Shown one piece after another: positions 8,755-18,064 of a stretch of DNA of 64,000 nt (the stretch's first letter is position 1; every line of letters begins with the position of its first letter). Below the pieces are notes generated by a model. The model ran no database searches and had not been told where the DNA came from. It saw only the letters and a program-made list of their open reading frames with translations. Source of the DNA: JBCCJA01 sp039045975 (GTDB lineage: Bacteria; Planctomycetota; Planctomycetia; Planctomycetales; Planctomycetaceae); contig JBCCJA010000001.1 in NCBI GenBank assembly GCA_039045975.1, positions 186,001 to 250,000 of the forward strand, read 5' to 3'. The translations under genes and the position numbers were made by a program.

Positions 8755-9963
8755 ATGCAAAACCGCCACTCCGGCCGAAAACGCGTCCTTTTGCTGCTCG
8801 AAACCTCCAGCGCTTACGGACGAGGCCTGCTCGCCGGGATCGTGAAATACATGCGGGTTCACGACCAGTGGGCCGTCTTCATCGAAGAACGAGGTTTACT
8901 CGAAGAGCCGCCGAAATGGATCAGTCGTTGGGACGGCGACGGCATCGTCTCGCGAGTCAGTGACGAGGCGTTTGCGACGAACGTGGCAGGAAGCGGGATT
9001 CCCGTCGTCGACCTGACCGACCGCGCCGATCACTCGCCCTTTCCTCGCGTCAGATCGGATGATCGCAAAATCGGCTCCATAGGTGCCGAGCATTATCTGT
9101 CACGCGGATACCGGCACTTCGGCTTTTGCGGGTTCGCAAACGAAGACTGGTCGTGCCGCAGGTATGACGGGTTCCGAACAACGATCGATGCCGCACTCGG
9201 AGGCGTGATTTCGTGCGGATATTACGACTCGCCGTACTCGCGTCGGACCCGACTGCCTTGGGACACCGATCAGGAGAATATCGCCAAATGGGTCGACGGC
9301 CTGCCGAAGCCGGTCGCGATCATGGCGTGTAATGACCGTCGTGGTAAGGACGTCATCGATGCCTGTTCGGCGGTCGGTCTCTCGGTGCCGGAGCAAGTTT
9401 CCGTGCTGGGGGTCGATAACAACGGCCAAATGTGCAATTTATGCACGCCACCGCTCTCGAGCGTTTCTCCGAACGCGGAATCCGTCGGCTATCGGGGAGC
9501 CGAGATGCTCGCCGACCTCATGAACGGGTCTCCGCCACCCGCCGAGACCGAATTGATCGACCCGGTCGGGATCGAAACGCGTCAGTCGTCAGACGCGGTC
9601 GCCGTCGCCGACCCGTCGCTGGTGGCCGCGCTCGCCTTCATCCGAGAAAATGCGTGCAAAGGCGTTAGCGTCGACGATGTGGTGCGTTCCGTCGGTCTCT
9701 CAAGGAGTACACTGGAACGACAGTGCCGGCGCTTTTTGAACCGCTCTCCGCAAGCTCAAATCCGGCACGAACAGGTCGGACGGATTAAAGAACTCTTAAG
9801 AACGACGGACCTCGCGGTCGCCGAGATCGCGATCCGCTGCGGGTTCGAACATCCGGAATACATGCACGTCGTCTTCAAAAGAGTGACGGGTGTCACGCCT
9901 GGCACATTTCGTGAGCGCTCCCAAAGCAACGAGCACGTTTTCGACGACGACTTGGGAGACTGA
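8755..9963 (+). CDS. XylR-type transcriptional regulator (sugar-binding domain plus AraC HTH)
   Basis: This 402-residue protein has an N-terminal LacI/periplasmic-binding-protein-like sensor (about 10-275; RVLLLLETSSAYGRGLLAGI, then IMACNDRRGKDVIDAC and VLGVDNN). A C-terminal AraC-type domain with two helix-turn-helices follows (about 285-390; GLSRSTLERQCRRFL and IAIRCGFEHPEYMHVVFKRVTGVTPG). That is the layout of E. coli XylR, which binds D-xylose and activates pentose genes. Here arabinose or a related pentose is the likely ligand because araBDA is nearby. A paralogue with the same layout is encoded at 24096-25409. The gene is divergent from a sulfatase. Confidence 0.93.
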   Translation: MQNRHSGRKRVLLLLETSSAYGRGLLAGIVKYMRVHDQWAVFIEERGLLEEPPKWISRWDGDGIVSRVSDEAFATNVAGSGIPVVDLTDRADHSPFPRVRSDDRKIGSIGAEHYLSRGYRHFGFCGFANEDWSCRRYDGFRTTIDAALGGVISCGYYDSPYSRRTRLPWDTDQENIAKWVDGLPKPVAIMACNDRRGKDVIDACSAVGLSVPEQVSVLGVDNNGQMCNLCTPPLSSVSPNAESVGYRGAEMLADLMNGSPPPAETELIDPVGIETRQSSDAVAVADPSLVAALAFIRENACKGVSVDDVVRSVGLSRSTLERQCRRFLNRSPQAQIRHEQVGRIKELLRTTDLAVAEIAIRCGFEHPEYMHVVFKRVTGVTPGTFRERSQSNEHVFDDDLGD

Positions 9964-9993
9964 CGAGACGCGCCGCCAAGGCGGGCGGGGCGA

Positions 9994-11325
9994 TTATTCG
10001 GCCGTCGGCCGCAAAACGACTTGGCCGCCTTCCGAACGGATGCGTAAGGTCGCAGAGGGCGTCGGGCCGGTGATTTCGATCGACCCCTCGTCCTCGGTCC
10101 GCAGTAGCAGATCCGCGAGCGTGACGTCGGAGGCGATCACACTCGCGTTCTGTTCGGCGATGATCTGCCCACCGCGACCCGGCCCGCCGAGGTGCAGATT
10201 GCGCAAAATCAGTCGTGCGTTTCCGCCGGCGTCCATGGTCGTGCATTTAAGCCGCAACCGTCGATCACTGCCGCCGTCAATGCGGACCGTACCGCCCCAG
10301 CACATCGTTTCGGCGACGACGCCGTCTCCGGTGATGGTGACGTCGTTCTCGTCCCCGCCGCAATAAATTCCGCCGTACATGCGGAGTCCCACTTCGCCCT
10401 CTCCTTTATAAATCTTGGTGTTCGCGACCTCGACCGGGCGGGACAGATCGCCGGACAGCGTGACGGCCCCGGACCAATTACGTCCGAGCAGGCTGAGCAG
10501 AAAATTCTCGCAACGATCGATACGGACCGTCGCGGGAGGGGCACGGGAATTCAAATCGCGTACGAACAAAAACCAATGCGGGACCTCCGTATCTTCCAAG
10601 ACCACCTCGTAATTAGCCGATCCGTTTAAGAACGAAGACGCGTCGATCGTGCGGGTAAGCGGTGTGCCGGCGGGAAGGTCGAGACTCACGCCTCCGCCTT
10701 TCCCTACGTGCAGCCCGAGTGCGATCGGGTATCGACTGTCCCGCAAGTGAACGCGTCCGTCGCCGGAAACGATGATGGCGTCAGGGCTCTCGCCGGCTTC
10801 GAATCTCAAACCTCGCAACTCACCAAACTTCTCTTTCCCACTGCCTACCGAAACCGCGTAGCAAAACTGGACGGTCGTGTCGGTCGCGTCCCACAGGCCG
10901 TCTTTAACCTCAAAGTTGGCTTGGGCCCGTAAACTGCCATCATGATACCCGCCCACCACGCAGCGTGTCGTCTTAAAAACGCCACCTTCCCAGTACATGC
11001 GGTACTGACGGGCGTATTCGCACATGATCGTCAGCGCGCAATCGGTCAACTCCCACGTCACGCCCTGGTGGAGCCTGATATTTCCGTGCACTTTGAAATG
11101 CGTCCTCTCCGCCCGCAGGTCTTCGCGCACGTCCCAGTCGCCGTACACGTGAACTACGCGGCGACCTTGATCGTCCAGATCGACGTTCGCCGGCGCCGTC
11201 TCCGTCTCGGATGCGTCAGCAGCGCATGACGCCCCGCACCCCGCCATCATTAAAAATGCGACGACAGTCTGCACGACCCGACGACACAGGCATGGAGACA
11301 CACCACCCATTAAGAGTTGAATCAT
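9994..11325 (-). CDS. Secreted protein of unknown function, beta-strand repeat-rich
   Basis: I do not recognise this protein. From the ATG at 11325 it has about 443 residues, with a signal sequence ending FLMMAGCGASCAADA; the MAGC stretch could be a lipobox, which would make it a lipoprotein. The body is made of short alternating hydrophobic stretches with many Gly, Asp and Asn residues (for example GGIYCGGDENDVTITGDGVV), as in right-handed beta-helix proteins such as polysaccharide lyases. No catalytic motif stands out. An in-frame ATG at 11403 would add 26 residues before the signal. Its position between two regulator and glycosidase genes suggests a role on the outside polymer. The assignment as beta-helix is an inference from pattern. 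Confidence 0.6.
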   Translation of the reverse strand: MIQLLMGGVSPCLCRRVVQTVVAFLMMAGCGASCAADASETETAPANVDLDDQGRRVVHVYGDWDVREDLRAERTHFKVHGNIRLHQGVTWELTDCALTIMCEYARQYRMYWEGGVFKTTRCVVGGYHDGSLRAQANFEVKDGLWDATDTTVQFCYAVSVGSGKEKFGELRGLRFEAGESPDAIIVSGDGRVHLRDSRYPIALGLHVGKGGGVSLDLPAGTPLTRTIDASSFLNGSANYEVVLEDTEVPHWFLFVRDLNSRAPPATVRIDRCENFLLSLLGRNWSGAVTLSGDLSRPVEVANTKIYKGEGEVGLRMYGGIYCGGDENDVTITGDGVVAETMCWGGTVRIDGGSDRRLRLKCTTMDAGGNARLILRNLHLGGPGRGGQIIAEQNASVIASDVTLADLLLRTEDEGSIEITGPTPSATLRIRSEGGQVVLRPTAE

Positions 11326-11755
11326 ATGAACTATTTCTGTCACTGAAGCTGATATTCGCTTCCGCGGGACATCCCCGTGTGTGCTGCGACTCTGATTATT
11401 CACAGCTATTCATGCTTTGCACACCGCCACCTGTTACCATCTCTCTTACGCTGTCACATCAGTTGTCAAGCCGCTCGATTCGATGGTTTCCCGGAAACTT
11501 CGGGTGCCGATCAAGCAATACGTTGGTCGAAGACATTGACGCGACGGAGGCCTGCGCCGAGGCTAATAAAACGGGCGTGATATCGCACCGGCACACATTG
11601 ATTTCACGTCGACTCGCCGATAAGTTTTTCATAAGCAATGGTTCATGTTTGCGTGACTGCGATTCGCCTGACTTCTGAACAGAGATCGGTCAATAATCGG
11701 TCCCTAATGACGTCAGCGATCGCTTCACCGAGATTCTGTTACGGGACGATATGCC
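11326..11755. promoter_or_regulatory. Divergent intergenic region before the GH27 gene
   Basis: These roughly 430 bases lie between the minus-strand secreted protein and the plus-strand GH27 gene. They should hold promoters for both, and are noticeably richer in A+T around 11390-11480 and 11600-11720. No convincing gene or hairpin was seen. Confidence 0.4.
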
Positions 11756-13144
11756 ATGGCGTCGGTCGATCTCTCGTCTGAAGCCCTCCCTATTTCAGTC
11801 CTGGACCGCAGTCGCGTGACGGAGAACGGGCACGGCGACCTCGATATCGCATCGCTCGCCGTTCGCCCGCCCATGGGCTGGAATAGTTGGGACGCCTTCG
11901 GAGTCAGCGTCACCGAGGACGAGATTCGCAAGAACGCGGAATTCGTTGCCGAGCGGTTGGCGGAATGCGGCTGGGAGTACGTAGTCGTCGACCTCGGGTG
12001 GTTTTCCCCATCGGCGACTGTCGATTGCTATAAGAGGCGAGGGCTCGAACAGCTAATCGATGAGCACGGGAGGCTTATTCCCGATCCTGTGAAGTTCCCG
12101 TCGTCCGCCGGCGGGGCCGGCTTCGGGCCGCTAGCCGATTTCGTGCACGGCCTCGGTCTCAAATTCGGGATCCATATCATGCGTGGAATCCCGTGGCAGG
12201 CGTCCGCCCGCGACACGCCGGTGCTCGGGTCGCACGAGACCGCGGCGGACATCTCGCAGCCGCTCGACGGGTGTCCGTGGTACGGCAATATGGACGGCGT
12301 GAACATGACCCGCGAGGGCGGCTGGGCGTATTACGAATCACTGGCAAGTCTGTATGCGTCGTGGGGGGTCGACTTCATCAAAGCCGACGACATGAACTCC
12401 TGGGACGGGGAAGGGCTGTATTCTCCCTACCACACGGACGAAATCGAGGGACTGCGTCGCGGTATCGACCTCACCGGCCGGCCGATGGTGCTGAGCCTTT
12501 CGCCGGGGGCGGCGGAAGTCACCAACTCGGCCCACCTGCGGCGTCATGCCAACATGTGGCGAATCTCCGCCGACTTCTGGGACGACTGGGAATCGCTCAA
12601 GGCTCAATTTCCGCGTGCCGCGACGTGGGCGCCGTATCAAACGACCGTACACTGGCCCGACGCCGACATGCTCCCGCTCGGAAAAATCGGGATCCGCGGC
12701 GAGATCGGTTCGGCAAGGGACTCAAATTTTTCACACGACGAGCGCATCACGCTGATGTCTTTGTGGGCCATCATGCGATCGCCGCTTATGGTCGGGGGCC
12801 ATCTCCCGCAGACCCCGGCGGACACGATCGACCTGTTGGTGAACCGCGACGTGATCGATGTGAATCAGAATGGCAGCGGTCCGCGTGAAATCTCGGCCGA
12901 CTACGACGGCATCGTCGTGTGGGCGTCGGACGCCGGGAATTCGGACGATCGCAACATCGGTATTTTCAATTTGTCCGACGACCACCGCGAAGTCGCCATC
13001 GACTTGGTCGATTGCGGTGTGTCCGGGGCGACGACCGCGGTCAACTTATGGTCGGGCACTCCGGTCGACTGCGCCGGAGACCGGCTGTCGGTGAATCTGG
13101 CCCCGCACGCGAGCGGCCTGTATCGGCTTGTCAGGGCGGTATGA
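11756..13144 (+). CDS. GH27 family glycosidase without signal peptide
   Basis: The 462-residue protein opens its catalytic barrel with RPPMGWNSWDAFG, the hallmark of GH27 (alpha-galactosidases, alpha-N-acetylgalactosaminidases and beta-L-arabinopyranosidases). DFIKAD places the nucleophile at Asp211 and MWRISAD the acid/base at Asp273. The substrate-contact motif that reads DDCW in human alpha-galactosidase reads Asp79-Leu80-Gly-Trp here, so one sugar-binding aspartate is lost. There is no signal peptide; about 37 polar residues precede the barrel, which suggests action in the cytoplasm on imported oligosaccharides. Next to arabinose catabolism genes, a beta-L-arabinopyranosidase is an attractive alternative to alpha-galactosidase, but sequence reading alone cannot decide. 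Confidence 0.88.
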   Translation: MASVDLSSEALPISVLDRSRVTENGHGDLDIASLAVRPPMGWNSWDAFGVSVTEDEIRKNAEFVAERLAECGWEYVVVDLGWFSPSATVDCYKRRGLEQLIDEHGRLIPDPVKFPSSAGGAGFGPLADFVHGLGLKFGIHIMRGIPWQASARDTPVLGSHETAADISQPLDGCPWYGNMDGVNMTREGGWAYYESLASLYASWGVDFIKADDMNSWDGEGLYSPYHTDEIEGLRRGIDLTGRPMVLSLSPGAAEVTNSAHLRRHANMWRISADFWDDWESLKAQFPRAATWAPYQTTVHWPDADMLPLGKIGIRGEIGSARDSNFSHDERITLMSLWAIMRSPLMVGGHLPQTPADTIDLLVNRDVIDVNQNGSGPREISADYDGIVVWASDAGNSDDRNIGIFNLSDDHREVAIDLVDCGVSGATTAVNLWSGTPVDCAGDRLSVNLAPHASGLYRLVRAV

Positions 13145-13193
13145 TTTACGCCCTTGTCCCCCCGCTCGCGACCATTTCGGATCTACTCTAAGA

Positions 13194-14813
13194 ATGCCCT
13201 TGCGATTTCTCGTTTTTACGCTGTTGCTTGTCGCGACTGCGGGCACTTGCAACGCCTCGGGATCGGGCGAGGAAGCGCGGCTTTCCGACACGTCGAAGTT
13301 CAACATTCTGATGATCGGCGTCGAGGACCTGTCCGCGAACGCCGTGGGCGCGTACGGCAATCCGATCGTCCGAACGCCCCGCATCGACGAACTCGCCGAA
13401 GCGTCTCTGCGGTTCGATCGCGCGTATTGTCAAGCACCGGTCTGCCAGCCGTCACGGGCCTCGATGGTTACCGGTTGGCGGCCGGACAAGACGACGGTCT
13501 ACAACAATCCCGACGAACTTGGCGCCCACGTTCCTCCGGACACGCCGTTCCTCGCGGGCGTGCTCGGAGGTCGGGAAGGGGTGTGGACCGCGAACATCGG
13601 GAAGCTCATCCATCACGATTTCGAGGCCTCCCGATTGATGAGTCAGTTCGACCAGCTCGAACTGCCGGAACTGAAAGACCACAACGGCGAACCGGTCGAG
13701 TACGACGCGTTAACCGTCGGCTACCAGCCGCTCATGCCGCGGGGGCGTAAAAAACGCGGATGGAGGTTCTCGCCCGACCCCGAGATGGAATCGAGGTTGG
13801 CGACGCTGAAACGCGAACGCGACGCGGTCCTCAAGTCGGGTATCGAAAATACTTGGGAGATCCGCCGCCCGTTCCAGTCGCTCGAGGCGGAAGTCGTCGG
13901 CGACAGCGGCCAGTACCCCGAGGAACAGCGGGACGGTCGCGTAACTTCGGTGGCCGGTCAGATGCTGGAACAGTTCGCCCGCGACGAGCGGCAGTTCTTT
14001 CTGCACGTCGGCCTGTATACGCCGCACACCCCGCTGCGTGCCCCGGCGGAGTTCCAAGACCTTTATCGCTGGCAGGACATCCCGACGACCCCGGCCCCGG
14101 AAGGGAACGATGTCGGCGTCCCCGACGTGGCCAAGAGGTTCGGCAACAATTTCGATATTTTTAATCAGAACACGAAAACCCGCGAAAACTCACAGAAGGC
14201 AATCGCGGCATATTATGCCTGCGCGAGTTACATCGACTGGTGCGTCGGGAATCTTCTGGACCGCTTGAAGGAATGCGGACTTTCTGAATCGACGATCGTC
14301 GTCTTTTACAGCGATCACGGATTTCATCTCGGCGAACACGGGATGTGGAGCAAATACAGCCTGTTCGAGCAGTCGATCCGCGTCCCCCTGATGATGCACA
14401 TCCCTGGCGGCGTGACGGGCGAGAACGCGTCGTGCGACCGGATCGTCGAACTCGTCGATCTCCTGCCGACACTCGCGGAGCTCTGGGACGTGCCGCAACC
14501 CGCCGGTTGCGAAGGCTTATCCTTCGTCCCGCTGCTCGAAGAGCCCGGCAGGCCTTGGAAACACGCGGCCTTCTCGGTGATCCCTCTGGGCGGGCTGGGT
14601 CGCGCGGTCCGCACGGACCGATTCAAATACGCTGAATACCGCCGCGGCAAGCCGTCGCCCGAAATCGGGACGCCCGTGGCGGTCGAACTCTACGATCTCG
14701 AAGTCGACCCGTGGGAGCAGAACAACCTCGCGGGCTCGCACGAGCACGCCGAGGTGCAGGCTGAGTTGGCGGCTCTCCTCCGGGCCGGCTGGGAAGCCGC
14801 TCTGCCGGAATAG
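13194..14813 (+). CDS. Secreted family S1 sulfatase, iduronate-2-sulfatase-like
   Basis: This 539-residue sulfatase has a clear signal peptide (MPLRFLVFTLLLVATAGTCNAS) when started at the ATG at 13194; the frame extends 22 codons upstream into the GH27 end, but without sense for secretion. The formylglycine motif is C84-QPSR, and YSDHGFHLGEHGMW gives the second metal block. A charged insert (about 165-230, rich in Arg, Lys and Glu) separates the two conserved halves. It begins 49 bases after the GH27 stop, so the two are likely co-transcribed, and another sulfatase follows 112 bases later. Confidence 0.92.
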   Translation: MPLRFLVFTLLLVATAGTCNASGSGEEARLSDTSKFNILMIGVEDLSANAVGAYGNPIVRTPRIDELAEASLRFDRAYCQAPVCQPSRASMVTGWRPDKTTVYNNPDELGAHVPPDTPFLAGVLGGREGVWTANIGKLIHHDFEASRLMSQFDQLELPELKDHNGEPVEYDALTVGYQPLMPRGRKKRGWRFSPDPEMESRLATLKRERDAVLKSGIENTWEIRRPFQSLEAEVVGDSGQYPEEQRDGRVTSVAGQMLEQFARDERQFFLHVGLYTPHTPLRAPAEFQDLYRWQDIPTTPAPEGNDVGVPDVAKRFGNNFDIFNQNTKTRENSQKAIAAYYACASYIDWCVGNLLDRLKECGLSESTIVVFYSDHGFHLGEHGMWSKYSLFEQSIRVPLMMHIPGGVTGENASCDRIVELVDLLPTLAELWDVPQPAGCEGLSFVPLLEEPGRPWKHAAFSVIPLGGLGRAVRTDRFKYAEYRRGKPSPEIGTPVAVELYDLEVDPWEQNNLAGSHEHAEVQAELAALLRAGWEAALPE

Positions 14814-14925
14814 GCTTCGCAAGTCCGTCAGGCTCGGAACGCGGACGGCTTGGTCATCTTAAACGCGTTCGGCACCGGCATAGTTCATCCACGGCTTTTC
14901 GCCCGGACAGGCAACGGGTAGCAAC

Positions 14926-16404
14926 ATGTCATACGGCCGCACCGAGACGCGGACTCGTCGTCTATCTTCATTTTTCGCGATCGCGACCGTCACCGTCCTA
15001 GTCTTGCCGGCCGGTCCGTCCGCGATCGCCGCCGACCCGCGTCCGAATATCCTGCTCGTCTTAACAGATGACCACAGCGTTCCGCACATCGGGTGCTACG
15101 GCAACGCGGACGTGCGGACGCCGCATCTGGACCGCTTCGCCACGCGGGGCATGCGTTTCGACCGCATGTATGTCACGGCCCCGCAGTGCGTGCCGGCGCG
15201 GGCGACGATCATGACAGGCCAGTCGTCGGTGAAAATCGGAATGACGCGTTTCTCGGCACCGCTCGCTCGTGACGTTTTGACGTTCCCGGAACTGCTCCGC
15301 GACGCCGGTTACCGGACGGGCCTGGTGGGCCGGACTTATCACCTCGACGGGCATGACGTCATCGCGTCCAAGGAAACGAAACGCGTCTTTTCCGAACACG
15401 ACCTCGTCACGTTCCCCGATCGCGTCGATTTCGTACGCATCGCGCAGGGCGGCGTCGGTCACGTCGACCAGATGGCCGAGTTCTTGGACGGGACGACGGC
15501 CGACCGGCCGTGGTTTCTTCAACTGTCGTTCGACGACCCCCATCGCCCGCTCTCGGTCGACGCGATCGACGAACCGCACGACCCCCGAGAGATCAACCTG
15601 CCTACCTTCATGCCCGACACCGACGCGGTGCGGGCCGATCTAGCGCGATATTACGACGAGGTGGCCCGTTTCGACGCCGATTTCGGCCGGGCCATGCGAC
15701 TCCTCGCAGACCGCGGTCTCGACGGCACGACGTGCGTCATTTTCATGGGAGACAACGGCGCGGCACTGCTGCGGGGGAAGGGCACTCTCTACGAATTGGG
15801 GCTGCACGTGCCGATGCTCGTCTGTTGGGAGGGCGTCGTCACGGCGGGGTCGCACGCGGCCGATCTGATCTCCAGCGAAGACATCGCGCCGACGCTGCTG
15901 GAGATCGCCGGCGTCTCGGCAGCCGACGGAATGGACGGGGTCAGCTTCGCATCGCTGCTCCGCGGAAAAAAATTCTACGGCCGTAAGTCGCTTTGCGCGG
16001 CACGAGGTGCCCACGGTTACAATTTGCCGCTCAACACGGCCGACTTTGATCTGAGCCGCTGCGTCGTGACGGACCGTTACAAGCTTATTTATAATCCGCT
16101 GTGGCGACTTCCCTACACACCGGTCGACATGTTCGGCCTCGACCTCTGGCACGAACTCGAGCGACTGCACGAGAGCGGAAAACTTTCCCCTCTCCATTCA
16201 CGAATCTATTTCGCGAACGAGCGTCCCATCTTCGAGCTGTACGACCTGCGGGACGATCCCGACGAACTCGAAAATCTGATCTCGTCGCCGAAGCACGCCT
16301 CGATCGAACACGAACTCAAGGCGACCCTGCACGAGTGGATGATCCTGCAAAACGATTTCGTCCCGCTCCCGATCCCAGATTTGAATCCATTTCTTAAACG
16401 GTGA
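14926..16404 (+). CDS. Secreted family S1 sulfatase, heparan N-sulfatase-like
   Basis: This 492-residue sulfatase has the modification motif C88-VPAR within APQCVPARATIMTG, and LTDDHSVPHIGCYG as the metal-binding start. A signal segment (SSFFAIATVTVLVLPAGPSAIAA) ends just before DPRPN. The CxPAR variant and the overall pattern (GRTYHLDGHDV, GDNGAAL, GKGTLYELGLHVPMLVCW) resemble the N-sulfoglucosamine sulfohydrolase branch, which in bacteria covers varied O- and N-sulfates. It ends the GH27-sulfatase-sulfatase unit and converges on araA; a hairpin lies between them. Confidence 0.9.
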   Translation: MSYGRTETRTRRLSSFFAIATVTVLVLPAGPSAIAADPRPNILLVLTDDHSVPHIGCYGNADVRTPHLDRFATRGMRFDRMYVTAPQCVPARATIMTGQSSVKIGMTRFSAPLARDVLTFPELLRDAGYRTGLVGRTYHLDGHDVIASKETKRVFSEHDLVTFPDRVDFVRIAQGGVGHVDQMAEFLDGTTADRPWFLQLSFDDPHRPLSVDAIDEPHDPREINLPTFMPDTDAVRADLARYYDEVARFDADFGRAMRLLADRGLDGTTCVIFMGDNGAALLRGKGTLYELGLHVPMLVCWEGVVTAGSHAADLISSEDIAPTLLEIAGVSAADGMDGVSFASLLRGKKFYGRKSLCAARGAHGYNLPLNTADFDLSRCVVTDRYKLIYNPLWRLPYTPVDMFGLDLWHELERLHESGKLSPLHSRIYFANERPIFELYDLRDDPDELENLISSPKHASIEHELKATLHEWMILQNDFVPLPIPDLNPFLKR

Positions 16405-16495
16405 AACGGACGCGACGGGTGCGGGAGTGCGAAACGGGAGGCCCGCGGGTCCGCAGTTCAACTCGCAAAGGGTCTCGCCAGGTCGATAGCGAACT

Positions 16496-16543
16496 GGAGG
16501 GGCGACCGGCGGCGCTACGGCACGAACGCCCGCCGGCCCCTCC
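16496..16543. terminator. Long GC-rich hairpin between convergent sulfatase and araA
   Basis: GGAGGGG (16496-16502) pairs with CCCCTCC at the far end, and the inner CCGGCGG pairs with CCGCCGG, with a 3-base bulge and a 17-base loop. It starts about 90 bases after the sulfatase stop and ends 3 bases before the araA stop codon on the other strand. There is no T tract, so it may act as a bidirectional transcription barrier or mRNA 3' end protector rather than a classic intrinsic terminator. Confidence 0.5.
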
Positions 16544-16545
16544 GG

Positions 16546-18024
16546 TCACAACACCGCCCGGCGAAAATCACGCAACTCGGTTTTCTCGTCGATGACATGC
16601 AGATCGATGCCGAGCATCGCGGCGAAGTCGTCGATGTGGGTCATCGAGAGCGCTTGCGAGAAGACCGGATGATGCGACCCGCCGGCGTAAATCCATGCGG
16701 CCGCGGCCCGCTCCAAATCGGGCAGCGGCTTCCAGACCGCCCGTGCGACCGGCAGGTTCGGCAGCACGTGCGGCGGGTCGATGACCTCGACCGCGTTCGC
16801 GACCATACGGAAGTGGTCGCCCATGTCGATGAGGGTCGCGTTGACGCCGTCGCCGGCCGGCGCGTCGAAAACGAGCCGCACGGGGTCTTCCTTGCCGCCG
16901 ATGCCCAGCGGGTGGATTTCACAGCTCGGTCGGCCGGCCGCGATCGACGGGCAGATCTCAAGCATATGCGCGCCGAGGACGAGCGCGTCGCCGCTGTCTG
17001 GAAGGTGATACGTGTAGTCCTCTATGAAGCTCGTGCCTCCCGAGAGGCCCTCGGCCATGACCTTCGCCGCCCGCACCATGGCGGCGGCTTTCCAGTCGCC
17101 TTCGGCCCCGAAGCCGTAACCCTCCGCCATGAGCCGCTGGACGGCGATGCCGGGCAATTGCCGGAGTTCCCCGAGATCCTCGAACGTGTCGGTAAATCCC
17201 GAGAAACCGCCCTCGGCCAGAAAGCCCCTGAGGGCGACTTCGATGCGAGCCGCGTCGCGGAGCGATTCGTGACGGTCGCCTCCCGCCGCCAATTCGGGCG
17301 TCATTTCATATTCGTCGGCATACACGGCGCAGAGGCGGTCGACCTCCGCGTCGGAGACCTCAGCGACCCGCGTCGTCACGTCGGACACGCCGTAGCCGTT
17401 GACCGAAAACCCGAACGTCTCCTGAGCCGCGACTTTGTCCCCCTCGGTGACGGCGACCTCGCGCATGTTGTCGCCAATACGAGCGATCTTGGCGGTCCGC
17501 AGGTCGTGCCTCGCGGCCGCGGCCCGGCACCATTGCCCGATCGATTCCTGCAGCCCGGTGTCCTCCCAATGGCCGACAGCGACTTTCCGCGGAACGCCGA
17601 GCCGTGTGCAAATAAAGCCGAATTCACGACCGCCGTGTGCCGACTGGTTCAGGTTCATGAAATCCATGTCGATCGTCGACCACGGGATTTCACGACTGAA
17701 CTGAGTGTGCAGATGCAGCAGCGGCTTGCGGAACTGCCGGAGGCCCTCGATCCACATCTTGGCCGGGGAAAAAGTGTGCATCCACGCGACGACGCCGACG
17801 CAGCGGTCGTCACGGTCGGCCTCCGACAGCCGCCCGCGGACTTCTTCGGGAGTCGTGACCGGCGGCTTGGCGACGACACGGACGGGAATCTCCGCCGACG
17901 CGTCGAGGGCCTTCGCGACGACCGAGGCGTGCTCGGCGACGGCGTCGATCGCTTCCGGTCCGTAGAGGTGTTGGCTGCCGGGAACGAGCCACACCTCGAA
18001 GTCACCCAGCCGGGGGATGCTCAT
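16546..18024 (-). CDS. araA: L-arabinose isomerase
   Basis: AraA converts L-arabinose to L-ribulose in the cytoplasm. The 492-residue length is normal. It opens with FEVWLVPGSQHLYGPE, as in E. coli AraA, and keeps the metal ligands: Glu308 (GAEGDWK), Glu335 (SFIEDYTYH), His353 (GAHMLEICPS) and His452 (GGSHHPVFS). It is the last gene of a minus-strand araB-araD-araA operon; a 40-base A+T-rich gap (18025-18064) separates it from araD. E. coli has the order araB-araA-araD, so this order differs. The set makes L-arabinose the most secure substrate of the whole locus. Confidence 0.97.
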   Translation of the reverse strand: MSIPRLGDFEVWLVPGSQHLYGPEAIDAVAEHASVVAKALDASAEIPVRVVAKPPVTTPEEVRGRLSEADRDDRCVGVVAWMHTFSPAKMWIEGLRQFRKPLLHLHTQFSREIPWSTIDMDFMNLNQSAHGGREFGFICTRLGVPRKVAVGHWEDTGLQESIGQWCRAAAARHDLRTAKIARIGDNMREVAVTEGDKVAAQETFGFSVNGYGVSDVTTRVAEVSDAEVDRLCAVYADEYEMTPELAAGGDRHESLRDAARIEVALRGFLAEGGFSGFTDTFEDLGELRQLPGIAVQRLMAEGYGFGAEGDWKAAAMVRAAKVMAEGLSGGTSFIEDYTYHLPDSGDALVLGAHMLEICPSIAAGRPSCEIHPLGIGGKEDPVRLVFDAPAGDGVNATLIDMGDHFRMVANAVEVIDPPHVLPNLPVARAVWKPLPDLERAAAAWIYAGGSHHPVFSQALSMTHIDDFAAMLGIDLHVIDEKTELRDFRRAVL

Positions 18025-18064
18025 AAACCCAAAACCTTAAAAATAAGGAATAAAAATAATCGTC

